This document shows, in pieces, positions 17,460 to 26,230 of a DNA stretch of 64,000 nucleotides (positions are counted from its first letter, which is position 1; each line of letters begins with the position of its first letter). The stretch comes from Chloroherpetonaceae bacterium (lineage in GTDB: Bacteria; Bacteroidota; Chlorobiia; Chlorobiales; Chloroherpetonaceae), in contig JANQGG010000023.1 of NCBI GenBank assembly GCA_028277445.1, forward strand, positions 62,001 to 126,000, written 5' to 3'. The notes under the pieces were generated by a model. That model saw only the letters and a program-made list of their open reading frames with translations, made no database searches and had not been told where the DNA came from. The position numbers were made by a program, and so were the translations under genes.

Positions 17460-18428
17460 ATGAGTTCTGAAAAAAAACTTCTGGTTATTTCCGAAAAAGG
17501 ATTGGGCGATGCTCTGACCTTATTGCCAAGTCTGCGCGCGCTTAAATATATCCGACCGGAACTTTGCATTCATATGTTTGCACCAGGTTTAAAGCATTTA
17601 GCGCAAAATGTTCGGCATATTGCAAACATCCTCGATCAACAGATCATTTCTGAACAATCGTCTGACCGGCTTCATGATTGGCTAAAATCGGAAGATTATA
17701 CATGGATTTGGAATACGGAAAATCAGCACTCCTTGTGGCGCCCAATTCTCAAATCATTTGATAATCCAAATTGGATATCGTCGTTACCGCACAGAAAATG
17801 GCCAAAAAAGGATGTGCTTCAGATTCGAAAGCAACAGTTAAAAATGCTTTTTCCTGAGCTCATGGAGTGCCCGGAATCGTTACTGCCGTTATTGCAAAAT
17901 CAACTTCTTGAAAAGCAGAGGTTTAAGGGTGAGTTTTTGCATGCTCATAAGCTTATTGCTGTTCAGCCCGGCGGCGCAGATCCTAACAAAGTGTGGCCTG
18001 CGGAAAATTATTGTGAATTAATCACTGAACTGGTCAAGGACAAGAATCTAGCGCTTGTGCTTTTTCTGAGTCCATCGGAAAGTCATTTTTTGGAACCCGG
18101 ATTTTTGCCGCAATCCCAAAATTTAATCATCATACAGGACAAGCTGAATGATTTGTTGCCAAAATTGGCGGCATGCGATCTATACCTTGGGAATGATAGC
18201 GGATTTTATCATTTGGCCTATGCGTTAAAAGTCCCCGTAATCGGCCTTTACAGCCGGATAAAAAGCGTTCGGGTTTGGTCATATAAATCGTATCGGGCAA
18301 AATCCCTGGTGAAACGATTGCCTAAACCAATGGTTCGGAAGTGGAAAACCTGGCTTAAGGTACAGGACGTGTATCAAGCGGTTCAGCATTGGAATAACGG
18401 GCAAGCCCGAAATCTTGTTGGCCGATAG
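17460..18428 (+). CDS. Glycosyltransferase family 9 (heptosyltransferase-like)
   Basis: A 322-residue GT-B enzyme of family GT9. It has the N-terminal ISEKGLGDALTLLPSLRAL start, the AVQPGG-x-D-x-N-K-V-W-P phosphate loop, and the C-terminal GNDSGFYHLAYALKVPVIGLY motif that defines GT9. GT9 enzymes such as WaaC and WaaF add heptose or related sugars to the LPS core. The sugar used here is unknown. It is the first gene of a tightly packed five-gene run (17460-22783). It starts 140-176 bp from the divergent exporter gene (17284 or 17320), so the shared intergenic region should hold promoters for both directions. Confidence 0.9.
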   Translation: MSSEKKLLVISEKGLGDALTLLPSLRALKYIRPELCIHMFAPGLKHLAQNVRHIANILDQQIISEQSSDRLHDWLKSEDYTWIWNTENQHSLWRPILKSFDNPNWISSLPHRKWPKKDVLQIRKQQLKMLFPELMECPESLLPLLQNQLLEKQRFKGEFLHAHKLIAVQPGGADPNKVWPAENYCELITELVKDKNLALVLFLSPSESHFLEPGFLPQSQNLIIIQDKLNDLLPKLAACDLYLGNDSGFYHLAYALKVPVIGLYSRIKSVRVWSYKSYRAKSLVKRLPKPMVRKWKTWLKVQDVYQAVQHWNNGQARNLVGR

Positions 18429-18434
18429 GATGCT

Positions 18435-19514
18435 ATGAACATTTTAATTTTAAATTCCGCCAAATCATGGGGAGGTAATGAGAAATGGTCGTTGATGGCC
18501 GCAAATGCTTTAAGTGAGCGTCATAATGTTTATGTGGCGTATCAAAATGATGTATATGGCAATCGGTTTAAAGCGCCCAAGGCGAAGCTTCTGTTTCTGG
18601 CCGAAATTGATCCCTTAACGATTATCGCTTTGATTGGCCTCATTCGCCGATACAAGATTGATGTTTTACTGCCCACCAAACGAAAAGATTATGTGCTGGC
18701 TGGCATTGCTTCAAAACTGGCCGGGAAAAAAAATATACTCAGACTTGGCATTGTCAGGGATTTGGGCGAGCGTTTTTTCAACAACCTGGTTTATCATAAA
18801 CTCGCCGATGGCATTATTGTAAATGCAAAGCAAATCAAGAATGTCTTGCTCGGTTCATCGTTTATGAAGGCCCAAAACATTCGGGTTATTTACAACGGGC
18901 TTGGTGTTAAAAAACTTCGGGAACAAGCGGCTGCCGAAACCTTTACCAAACCTTTCGAATTTGTGGTTTCTTCAATGGGGACATTAAATGAGCGAAAGGG
19001 ATTTGATTTTTTGATACGGGGATTTGCCCATTTTTTAACCCTTTCCGATGCCGATAACGCAGGGCTCATGATTATTGGCGAAGGCCCGAAATATGAAGAA
19101 CTGCAAAAACTAACTCAAAACTTGGGTATTGCTCAAAAGGTTATTTTTACTGGATTTCTTGAAAATCCTTATCCATGCATAGCCGTAAGTGATGCGTTTG
19201 CAATGACTTCTAACAACGAGGGGTTTGCCAATGCGCTTTTGGAAGGCATCGCGCTTGGCAATGCGCCTGTTACAACGCAGGCTGGTGGCGTTCAGGAGGT
19301 TTTGTGCCATGAAAAAAGCGCCTTAATGGTTGAATTTAACGATTCCAAAACGCTGGGCGAGCATATTTATAGACTGTATAGAAACCCATCTGAAAAACAT
19401 ACGCTTCATGTGGAAGCGTTCAAGGTCATTCAAGACGTCTTTTCAGTACAGACGATGACAACAGAGCTTGAACAATTTTTAGCGGACGTTGTTCAAGGAG
19501 AAAAAAAACATTGA
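18435..19514 (+). CDS. Glycosyltransferase family 4
   Basis: A 359-residue GT-B retaining glycosyltransferase. The N-terminal domain begins ILNSAKSWGGNEKW, where a Gly-rich loop follows the first strand. The C-terminal GT4 domain has MGTLNERKGFDFLIRGF, the nucleotide-sugar site, and the EX7E region NNEGFANALLEGIALGN. It follows the GT9 gene by 6 bp and its stop overlaps the next start by 4 bp. Its start closely resembles that of the next gene (ILFLNSIGRDKFGGGEKW), suggesting an old tandem duplication. Donor and acceptor are unknown; LPS core or O-chain assembly is inferred from the locus. Confidence 0.88.
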   Translation: MNILILNSAKSWGGNEKWSLMAANALSERHNVYVAYQNDVYGNRFKAPKAKLLFLAEIDPLTIIALIGLIRRYKIDVLLPTKRKDYVLAGIASKLAGKKNILRLGIVRDLGERFFNNLVYHKLADGIIVNAKQIKNVLLGSSFMKAQNIRVIYNGLGVKKLREQAAAETFTKPFEFVVSSMGTLNERKGFDFLIRGFAHFLTLSDADNAGLMIIGEGPKYEELQKLTQNLGIAQKVIFTGFLENPYPCIAVSDAFAMTSNNEGFANALLEGIALGNAPVTTQAGGVQEVLCHEKSALMVEFNDSKTLGEHIYRLYRNPSEKHTLHVEAFKVIQDVFSVQTMTTELEQFLADVVQGEKKH

Positions 19515-20611
19515 TGAATATTTTATTTTTGAATTCCATTGGCCGCGATAAATTTGGCGGGGGTGAAAAGTGGATGATAAAGGCGGCAAAAGGATTAAGC
19601 GATCGTGGGCACCACGTGATTTTGGCCAGCCGAAAACAATCGCGAATCGTTGAAGCGGCTAAACATCTGGGGATACGAACCGAAATCATAGAAATTCATG
19701 GCGATTTTAGTCCCTTGAAAACCTGGCAAATTGCAAAGTTTCTAAAAAAAGAAGCCATAGATATTTTAATCTGCAATCTTAACAAAGATGTTCGGGTGGC
19801 TGGGCTGGCAGCCCGATTAATCAAGAAACCGGTGGTTTTAGCCCGGCATGGGATTCAACTAGCCGGTAATAAGTGGCGACACAAACTTACGCTTACAAAC
19901 CTGGCCGATGGCATTATCACCAATAGCAAAACCATTAAACAAGCTTATAAAGAATACGGATGGTTTGATGACAATTTTGTGAGGGTGATTTATAATGGCA
20001 TTGAACCCAAAATTGGGATTGAACCATTTGATTTCAAGACGCAGTTTGGCCATAAAAAAGTGATTTTCAGCGCCGGAAGATTGGCCGAACAAAAAGGATT
20101 TAATTATCTCATAGATGCAGCATCCATTCTAATAAAAGAAAGGCAGGATTTAGCATTTGTGATCATGGGCGAAGGAAAATTAAAGCATGAGTTAAATGAT
20201 TATATCAATGAAAAAGGTTTACAAAAATCTTGCCAAATATGGGATTTTCAACCCAACATTGATGCGTATTTAAAAGGCTGCGATCTCTTTGTGCTGGCAT
20301 CGCTTTATGAAGGCATGCCAAATGTTGTCATGGAAGCTATGGCCGTTGGAAAACCGGTTGTGGCTACGGATGTCAATGGCGCCAGGGAGCTTATGGTTGA
20401 TGGTAAAACAGGGTTAATTGTTCCGCCAAAGGATCCACAAGCGCTTGCCGGCGCTATTCAAATCCTCTTGGATGATCCTGCTCAAAGCCAAAAGTTCGGC
20501 AATAATGGCATGGAGCGGGTCAGGCAAGAATTCACGATTGAAAGAATGGTTCGGCATCTTGAAGATTATTTTGCTGAAAAGCTTGCGCAAAAAAAAGCTA
20601 CAAGGTTATGA
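19511..20611 (+). CDS. Glycosyltransferase family 4
   Basis: A 366-residue GT4 enzyme. The N-terminal loop is GRDKFGGGEKWMIKAA; the acceptor domain has ARHGIQLAG. The C-terminal domain has SAGRLAEQKGFNYLIDA and the EX7E motif in YEGMPNVVMEAMAVGKPVVA, all expected active-site parts. The gene overlaps the previous one by 4 bp and the next by 4 bp, consistent with translational coupling in one operon. It is related to the gene just upstream, by the shared GGxEKW start and general layout. The transferred sugar is unknown. Confidence 0.9.
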   Translation: MMNILFLNSIGRDKFGGGEKWMIKAAKGLSDRGHHVILASRKQSRIVEAAKHLGIRTEIIEIHGDFSPLKTWQIAKFLKKEAIDILICNLNKDVRVAGLAARLIKKPVVLARHGIQLAGNKWRHKLTLTNLADGIITNSKTIKQAYKEYGWFDDNFVRVIYNGIEPKIGIEPFDFKTQFGHKKVIFSAGRLAEQKGFNYLIDAASILIKERQDLAFVIMGEGKLKHELNDYINEKGLQKSCQIWDFQPNIDAYLKGCDLFVLASLYEGMPNVVMEAMAVGKPVVATDVNGARELMVDGKTGLIVPPKDPQALAGAIQILLDDPAQSQKFGNNGMERVRQEFTIERMVRHLEDYFAEKLAQKKATRL

Positions 20612-21642
20612 GAAAAGATCAGCGACGGCGTTTGTTGGCTACCATTTTACGCGCCATTACACCCACGAAATCATCTCAACCGGTTTTTCAGGGAACACCG
20701 GAGCGTGTGGTAATTCTGGCTCAGGAAAAACTTGGCGATGCTATTCTTTTAACCCCGCTATTCAAAAATTTAAAAACGCATTTTCCAAACCTTTGTATTT
20801 GCGTGGCCACGTTTGGGAAAAATGATGCGATCCTTCGCCAAGACCCAAATGTTGATAAGGTTTTGGTACTTCGTCATTTCGGGAGAGAAACTTACAATTT
20901 GATGTTCAGGGAATCATTTGATCTGTTGTTTAACACCAAAGACCATCCGTCATGGACATATCTTCTGTACTCTAGTTTGATTCGTGCAAAGATAAAGGTT
21001 GGTATTGATCATGAGTTTCATAAAGGTCTTTATCATCATTTGTTGGGCATTGATTTTCAAAAACACATTGTAGAAAAGAATTGCGCATTGCTTGCTTACC
21101 TGGGCTGCAAGGTTTCAGCAGAGGATTGCAGGCCCACGTTGAACATTTCCAGCGCATCGAAACAAATTAAGGACTTTGCACAAATGCTTGAGCGCGGTAA
21201 GCTAATCGGAATAAATTTAAGCGCTGGGGAAGCGAGCCGGGAATGGCCTTTTGAGAAGTATGAGCGCTTAATTGGTTTAGTTCAAAGCCCGGTTATTGTT
21301 TTTTCAATGCCAGAGAGACTTGGTGAAAAAAAGCGGTTGGAGCAAACCTTTGAGCAGGTCAAGCCATCACCGGTAACCAAATCGCTGTTTGATGTCGGCG
21401 CTTTGCTCAAACAACTCACGCTTTTAATAACGCCGGATACGTCGTTAGTGCATGTCGCCTCGTGTTTTAATATCCCGGTTGTCGGATTATACCGCGCCGA
21501 TGCCGTGCATTTATCGCGTTTTTCGCCTTATCTCACCAACCATGTTCAATTGATATCACCATCTTCAACGATTCGTGATATTGAGGTTGAATCGGTATTA
21601 AACGCTGTAAAAAAATTACATCAAGATTATGAATCCGGTTGA
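20608..21642 (+). CDS. Glycosyltransferase family 9 (heptosyltransferase-like)
   Basis: A 344-residue GT9 protein. After a basic N-terminus it has VVILAQEKLGDAILLTPLFKNL, the GT9 start. LIGINLSAGEASREWPFEKY is the donor loop, and TPDTSLVHVASCFNIPVVGLY the C-terminal signature. A second GT9 in the same operon as the one at 17460 suggests two successive transfers in an LPS-core-like structure. It overlaps the preceding gene by 4 bp and the following by 14 bp. Donor specificity cannot be read from sequence. Confidence 0.88.
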   Translation: MRKDQRRRLLATILRAITPTKSSQPVFQGTPERVVILAQEKLGDAILLTPLFKNLKTHFPNLCICVATFGKNDAILRQDPNVDKVLVLRHFGRETYNLMFRESFDLLFNTKDHPSWTYLLYSSLIRAKIKVGIDHEFHKGLYHHLLGIDFQKHIVEKNCALLAYLGCKVSAEDCRPTLNISSASKQIKDFAQMLERGKLIGINLSAGEASREWPFEKYERLIGLVQSPVIVFSMPERLGEKKRLEQTFEQVKPSPVTKSLFDVGALLKQLTLLITPDTSLVHVASCFNIPVVGLYRADAVHLSRFSPYLTNHVQLISPSSTIRDIEVESVLNAVKKLHQDYESG

Positions 21643-22783
21643 TATTGTCATTTTTTCCGAAGATTTCCCACCGAAGGATGGCGGCATTGCCCAGTGGGCA
21701 ATGGGGGTGGCCAGAAGCTTCCACAAGCTTGGTTTGCGGGTTCATCTCTTAACGCGCTTTTGGAATGAAAATTTTCAGCGGATACAGGAAAAAGAGCCTT
21801 ACAGGCTGGTTCAGGTTAAAGGTAAGAATTGGAAGCGTTTTCGGAGCATATATGCAACCAAGGCATTACGCAAGCTATTGGATGATGGCCTAAAACCCAA
21901 GGTCATTATTGCAACTACCAGCAATATTGCTCGTGGCCTCGTCGGTTTGGCAAAATCATCCCAGAGCGAATTGGTGATTATTGTTCATGGTTTGGAAGTC
22001 ACCCGGAAAATGAGTTGGTTCAAGCATCAAGTGATCAAACGAACCTTGAATGCGTCGCATTTGGTGGTTGCTGTCAGCCGGTTTACGGCATCGGTTGTTG
22101 AAGAGCGATATCAAGTGCCGGCCAACCGGATTAAGGTTTTGCCGAATGGTGTTGATCCGGATTTATTTTACCCGGAAGAACCTGCAGAAGCATACAAACA
22201 AGAACTAGCCATTGAACGCAAAAAAGTGATTTTAACGTTGGCAAGACTTCAGGAGCGAAAGGGCCATGATAAAGTCATTGAAGCATTGCCTGAGGTTCTT
22301 AAAAACGTGCCCGACGCCATATACCTGGTGAGTGGAAAAAAAGAGGGCGAGTATTACGAGCGATTGAAAATGTTGGTTCAGCGCCTGGATTTGGAAAATG
22401 CAGTGCGGTTTGTGGGCTACATTCCTTCGGATGAGCTTAACCGGCTCTATAACGCCTGCGATGTCTATATCATGCCAAGCCGAGAGCTTGAAAACAGTGG
22501 TGATACGGAAGGGTTTGGGATTACGTATTTGGAAGCGAACGCCTGTGGAAAACCAGTTATCGGTGGCCGGTCAGGCGGGGTTGTTGATGCGATTGATGAT
22601 GGCGTTAATGGCTTTTTGGTTGATCCGAAAAGCGCTGATGAAATTGCCTCACGTTTGATTCAACTACTCTCTGATAACGCGCTGGCCGAACGAATTGGGG
22701 CGCAAGCACGAGCACGTGTTTTAGAACGATTTACTTGGGATGCCATCGGTAAGAATTTGGCCCAAGAATTGGGGCTTGATTAA
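21629..22783 (+). CDS. Glycosyltransferase family 4
   Basis: A 384-residue GT4 enzyme starting IVIFSEDFPPKDGGIAQWAMG, here cut into the DFPPxxGGI motif typical of PimB/PelF-like GT4 proteins. The C-terminal half has LTLARLQERKGHDKVIEALP and the EX7E motif in EGFGITYLEANACGKPVIG, preceded by the unusual SRELENSGDTEGFG stretch. A close relative is encoded at 28701-29888 in the same locus, sharing SREL-x-x-SGD-x-EGFGIT and GHDxVIKALP-type sequences. It is the last gene of the five-gene run and its stop overlaps that of a convergent GT4 gene. Confidence 0.9.
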   Translation: MNPVDIVIFSEDFPPKDGGIAQWAMGVARSFHKLGLRVHLLTRFWNENFQRIQEKEPYRLVQVKGKNWKRFRSIYATKALRKLLDDGLKPKVIIATTSNIARGLVGLAKSSQSELVIIVHGLEVTRKMSWFKHQVIKRTLNASHLVVAVSRFTASVVEERYQVPANRIKVLPNGVDPDLFYPEEPAEAYKQELAIERKKVILTLARLQERKGHDKVIEALPEVLKNVPDAIYLVSGKKEGEYYERLKMLVQRLDLENAVRFVGYIPSDELNRLYNACDVYIMPSRELENSGDTEGFGITYLEANACGKPVIGGRSGGVVDAIDDGVNGFLVDPKSADEIASRLIQLLSDNALAERIGAQARARVLERFTWDAIGKNLAQELGLD

Positions 22784-23922
22784 CTATTGCGTTGGTTAAT
22801 AATCTCTTTATAGGCCTGATAATTGATTTGAGCCAGCGATTCCCAACTGAAGCATTTGGCGCGTTGAAACCCGTTTTCAATTAAATCTTTTTTTAGATTC
22901 GGCTGGGATAAAACCATGCGCAATTTTTCCGAGAGGTCTTTGGCATTTTTTTCCTGAAATATCAGACCGGCTTGTTGAATGGTTTCGGGTATCGACCCTG
23001 ATGATGAGCCAATAACTGCAACGCCGCAAGCCATGGCTTCAATAATCACTCTGCCAAATGATTCTTTCCATTTGGCCGTAGTCTCAGATGGAATCACCAG
23101 CATATCCATTAAATTGTAATAGTCAGGTAAGGAAGATTGATCCTGGTGACCCATCATGATTACTTTCTGCTCCAAACCGTTGTCTTTGATATAAGTTTCA
23201 ATAGTCGGTTTTAAACCGCCAGAGCCGATGATGATAAGCGCTAGGTTATCATCGTCAAGTGTTGAAAAGGCGTTAAGCAATGTCATGATGCCTTTAGCCG
23301 ATTTTAGCTTTCCAACGTAGCCGATCACCCTCTTGCCTTCAAGCCTGTATTTGGTTTGAAAGGATTTGCTGCTGTGTGGTTTAAAATGGGTTAAGTCAAT
23401 GCCATTGCCGCTTATAAAAATGGGTTTGTTAAACTGTTTTGCCTGTAAAATTGACTTTGCATCGGAATTTCTTACAATAGCACCATCAGCATGATGAAGA
23501 ACATAGCGTTGAATGCGCTCAAAAAAGGGTTTATAAACCGACTCAATATTATGCGCGGTGTGAAAAATAACCGGAGCATTAAGCTTTAACAGTTTTCGAA
23601 ACCAAATCACCTGAGCAGTTACCAGGGCTGAAGGTTCTTCTTCAATATCAATGACATCGGGTTTGATTGAGGACATAACCTGAAGCAATTGATGCAAAAA
23701 TACATATTTGCGGATGTTATTTTTATATAAAATAGGTGCGGTTATAATCCTGAAATTACTATCTATGGATGAATCAAAGCTGTAGCGGACATCTTTGCCG
23801 GCTTCATACCATGAATGTGGGATAAGTAATGTTAAATCAACATCTTCAATATTAGATATTGCCTTGATTTTTTTTCGGTATTCTGCCAGCACTGCTGCAT
23901 GCCAGATTCTTAATACTTTCAT
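22780..23922 (-). CDS. Glycosyltransferase family 4
   Basis: A 380-residue GT4 enzyme on the opposite strand. The N-terminal domain has IKPDVIDIEEEPSALVTAQ, a pattern seen in many GT4 enzymes (E-E-P in the acceptor side). The C-terminal domain has IGYVGKLKSAKGIMTLLNAF and the EX7E motif in KESFGRVIIEAMACGVAVIG. It is convergent with the GT4 gene at 21629 (stops overlap by about 4 bp) and divergent from the AT-rich insert beginning at about 24.0 kb. It marks the left border of that insert. Confidence 0.88.
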   Translation of the reverse strand: MKVLRIWHAAVLAEYRKKIKAISNIEDVDLTLLIPHSWYEAGKDVRYSFDSSIDSNFRIITAPILYKNNIRKYVFLHQLLQVMSSIKPDVIDIEEEPSALVTAQVIWFRKLLKLNAPVIFHTAHNIESVYKPFFERIQRYVLHHADGAIVRNSDAKSILQAKQFNKPIFISGNGIDLTHFKPHSSKSFQTKYRLEGKRVIGYVGKLKSAKGIMTLLNAFSTLDDDNLALIIIGSGGLKPTIETYIKDNGLEQKVIMMGHQDQSSLPDYYNLMDMLVIPSETTAKWKESFGRVIIEAMACGVAVIGSSSGSIPETIQQAGLIFQEKNAKDLSEKLRMVLSQPNLKKDLIENGFQRAKCFSWESLAQINYQAYKEIINQRNS

Positions 23923-24031
23923 CTATTTTGTTAAGTTCCAGCCTGTTTTTTATGAATAGTCTTTACCATAATCTACTTATAAAATCTTGAATTGATTAAT
24001 CTTAAAATAGCGTTTCGTTAAAATTTATTTT

Positions 24032-24274
24032 ATGAAAATATCAGTTGTTATCTCAAATTTCAATTATAGCCATTACATTGAAGATGCAGTTGAAAGCATT
24101 TTATCAAACGATAAAGAGTATTTAAAAGAAATAATAATAGTTGATGATGGCTCAATCGACGATTCACACGTGGTTTTAGAGCAATTACATCAGAAGCATG
24201 ATAAAGTAAGATTAATTAAGAAAGAAAATGGTGGTCAATTTTCATGTTTTAGAAAAGGGATTGAGGTTGCTTAA
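24032..24274 (+). pseudogene. Truncated family 2 glycosyltransferase (N-terminal fragment)
   Basis: An 80-codon frame matching only the first part of a GT2 (GT-A fold) enzyme: ISVVISNFNYSHYIEDAVES, then IIIVDDGSIDDSH and the lead-in LIKKENGGQFSCFRKGIEVA. Complete GT2 proteins continue with the DSDD metal-binding motif about ten residues later, but here a TAA follows. The next 180 bp show no continuation in any plus-strand frame that I could find. It is therefore a decayed or truncated gene with no expected transferase activity. It sits at the left edge of an AT-rich segment, which suggests that segment arrived or was remodelled by recombination. Confidence 0.75.
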
Positions 24275-24456
24275 ACGTGATTTCAATATTTAAAAGTAAA
24301 GGATAAGTAGGCACGTGAGTCTTGTTTAAAAGCATCTAAAATGATGAAAATATTGTTATTAGGAAAGCTTTGATTTGCAATGCCAATTAGTAAGGGTTGT
24401 TATTATAAAGATAATGAAAAGTTGATGTTATAATAAATGATTGCAATAATTGTTAC

Positions 24457-25170
24457 ATGTGTATGATAAATTTATTATGGACAGGAGGTTGGGATTCAAC
24501 ATATAGGTTGCTTTATCTGATCATAGTTGAGAACCAGCACGTTCAGCCGTATTATCTCATTGACCCAGATCGTAAATCGACCAAAGAAGAAATGGCGGCA
24601 ATGAATGATATTCGAAAATTACTTAGAAAGAAAGATCAGCTATTGTCTGAACTTTTGTTTTCAACAAAAATTGTAAAAGTTCAATCACTTAATGACCATC
24701 AGGAGATTTCTGATAAATACATGAGTTTAAAGTCGCGGTTTCATATTGGGAGTCAATATGAGTGGCTTGCTAAGTTTGCACATGAGTATCAGATCAAAAA
24801 TTTAGAAATAGGTATAGAAAAGGATGTTATCGATAGAAGTCCTTTTTTTAAATATCTAAGTGAGTTTATGCAGATTGAGGGGAAAACGATATCATTGTCA
24901 AAAAAATTACCTGATTTTAATCTTTCGTTTCTACAAGATTTTCATTTTCCGGTATTTTTTTTGACTAAGTTAGATATGAAATACAATGCTAAACATTATG
25001 GGTTTTATGATATACTTAAAAAAACATGGTTTTGTCATACGCCGAAGAATGGCAAACCTTGTGGTTGGTGTAATCCATGTAAGGCTATAATGATTAGTGA
25101 TGTTAAAGATCGAATGCCTTTATATGGGAAAGCTAGGTATTATCTGTATCGAATGATAAAAAATAAATAA
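24457..25170 (+). CDS. QueC-like PP-loop ATPase of a glycan locus
   Basis: A 237-residue protein of the adenine-nucleotide alpha-hydrolase (PP-loop) superfamily. The ATP-pyrophosphatase loop is TGGWDST at residues 9-15, a variant of SGGxDS. Near the C-terminus, C-x8-CGWCNPC matches the four-cysteine zinc site of QueC (7-cyano-7-deazaguanine synthase). No queD, queE or queF is nearby, so a queuosine role is unlikely. QueC-like proteins outside that pathway are known in defence systems (Qat, some CBASS). Here the neighbours are an ATP-grasp enzyme 6 bp downstream and a glycosyltransferase, so I infer activation or modification of a carboxylate on a sugar, glycan or protein. Either of two close ATGs (24457, 24463) may be the start. 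Confidence 0.75.
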   Translation: MCMINLLWTGGWDSTYRLLYLIIVENQHVQPYYLIDPDRKSTKEEMAAMNDIRKLLRKKDQLLSELLFSTKIVKVQSLNDHQEISDKYMSLKSRFHIGSQYEWLAKFAHEYQIKNLEIGIEKDVIDRSPFFKYLSEFMQIEGKTISLSKKLPDFNLSFLQDFHFPVFFLTKLDMKYNAKHYGFYDILKKTWFCHTPKNGKPCGWCNPCKAIMISDVKDRMPLYGKARYYLYRMIKNK

Positions 25171-25176
25171 GTTTAT

Positions 25177-26205
25177 ATGATATATTTTCTTACCACATCG
25201 AAGCATCAATATACAATTAACGCTTTTTTAAATGATTGGGCGCCGGAATTAAAAAATATAGTTTTTATTAAATCTTACGATGAAATTTTTAATCAAAAAA
25301 GTTTTAATTCGGGATTATATTTTTTTACCGATATTGAAAGATTGTCGCCGCATATGGTAATATTGGCTGAAGAATTATGGGATAAACTTCATAATAACAC
25401 CTCAATACGTTTATACAACCATCCTACAAAGTCAATGCGGCGTTATGAATTGTTAAAAACGCTATATGATTTTTCAGAAAATTCATTCAGGGTATTTAGA
25501 ATTTCAGATAGTAAAAAAGGCCTTAAATTCCCAGTATTTATAAGAGGGGAAAACGATCATTACGGAAGTCTTTCAGGTTTAATATATAATCGCAAAGAGC
25601 TGAATTTAGCCTTAAAAAAAGCCGTAAAAAAAATAAGAAAGGTAAGTGAACTTCTAATTGTTGAGTTTTTGGATACTTCAGATACCAGAGGTGTTTATAG
25701 GAAGTATTCATCGTTTATTTTAGGTGAAAAAGTTATCCCTCGTCATATTTTATATGGCAACAAATGGATGGTGAAATATCCTGATATTGAAAGAGTGGAT
25801 GATGATTATACTGAAGAAGCTTTTTATTTGGAAACGAACCCTCATGAAAATAAGCTTAAGTCAATTTTTAAAAAAGCCGGAATTGAATATGGTAGGATTG
25901 ATTATAGCCTATTAAATGGTAAACTTCAGGTCTGGGAGATAAACACGAATCCTATTGTTTTAAGGCCAATGAAAGAATATAAAGAAGATTATCAACCGCT
26001 TCAATGGGTTTTCGCAAATCAATTTAAAAATACTTTGCTTGAGATCAATCGAATGATAATTAATAAGAATGATATAAACATAAATATAAAGCATACTACC
26101 TATTTAAAATCTAAAATTGTAAAATATAATGATAAATTTAATCAAAAAATGTATAGGTTGATCCCAAATGAATTTAAGCCATTCCTTTTAAAATCATTGA
26201 GATAA
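25177..26205 (+). CDS. ATP-grasp family ligase-like protein
   Basis: A 342-residue protein not matched to a named family. The C-terminal half has ATP-grasp features: FPVFIRGENDHYGS (118-131) in the place of the lysine-bearing strand, LLIVEFLDTSD (159-169) as the E-x-x-x hinge strand, and GIEYGRIDYSLLNG followed by WEINTNP (Asp242, Glu254, Asn256) as the Mg-ATP site. ATP-grasp enzymes form amide or thioester bonds via acyl-phosphates. It starts 6 bp after the QueC-like gene and precedes a glycosyltransferase by 25 bp, so the three are probably one transcript. Substrate unknown; ligation of an amine or amino acid to a sugar acid is a reasonable guess. Confidence 0.7.
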   Translation: MIYFLTTSKHQYTINAFLNDWAPELKNIVFIKSYDEIFNQKSFNSGLYFFTDIERLSPHMVILAEELWDKLHNNTSIRLYNHPTKSMRRYELLKTLYDFSENSFRVFRISDSKKGLKFPVFIRGENDHYGSLSGLIYNRKELNLALKKAVKKIRKVSELLIVEFLDTSDTRGVYRKYSSFILGEKVIPRHILYGNKWMVKYPDIERVDDDYTEEAFYLETNPHENKLKSIFKKAGIEYGRIDYSLLNGKLQVWEINTNPIVLRPMKEYKEDYQPLQWVFANQFKNTLLEINRMIINKNDININIKHTTYLKSKIVKYNDKFNQKMYRLIPNEFKPFLLKSLR

Positions 26206-26230
26206 TAATATCCTCAGATATTGAGTTAAT

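Noticed and set aside
24457-25170. Assignment as a genuine queuosine-pathway queC
   Set aside because: The PP-loop variant (TGGWDST), the shorter divergent middle and the glycan-locus context do not fit, and no other queuosine gene is near.
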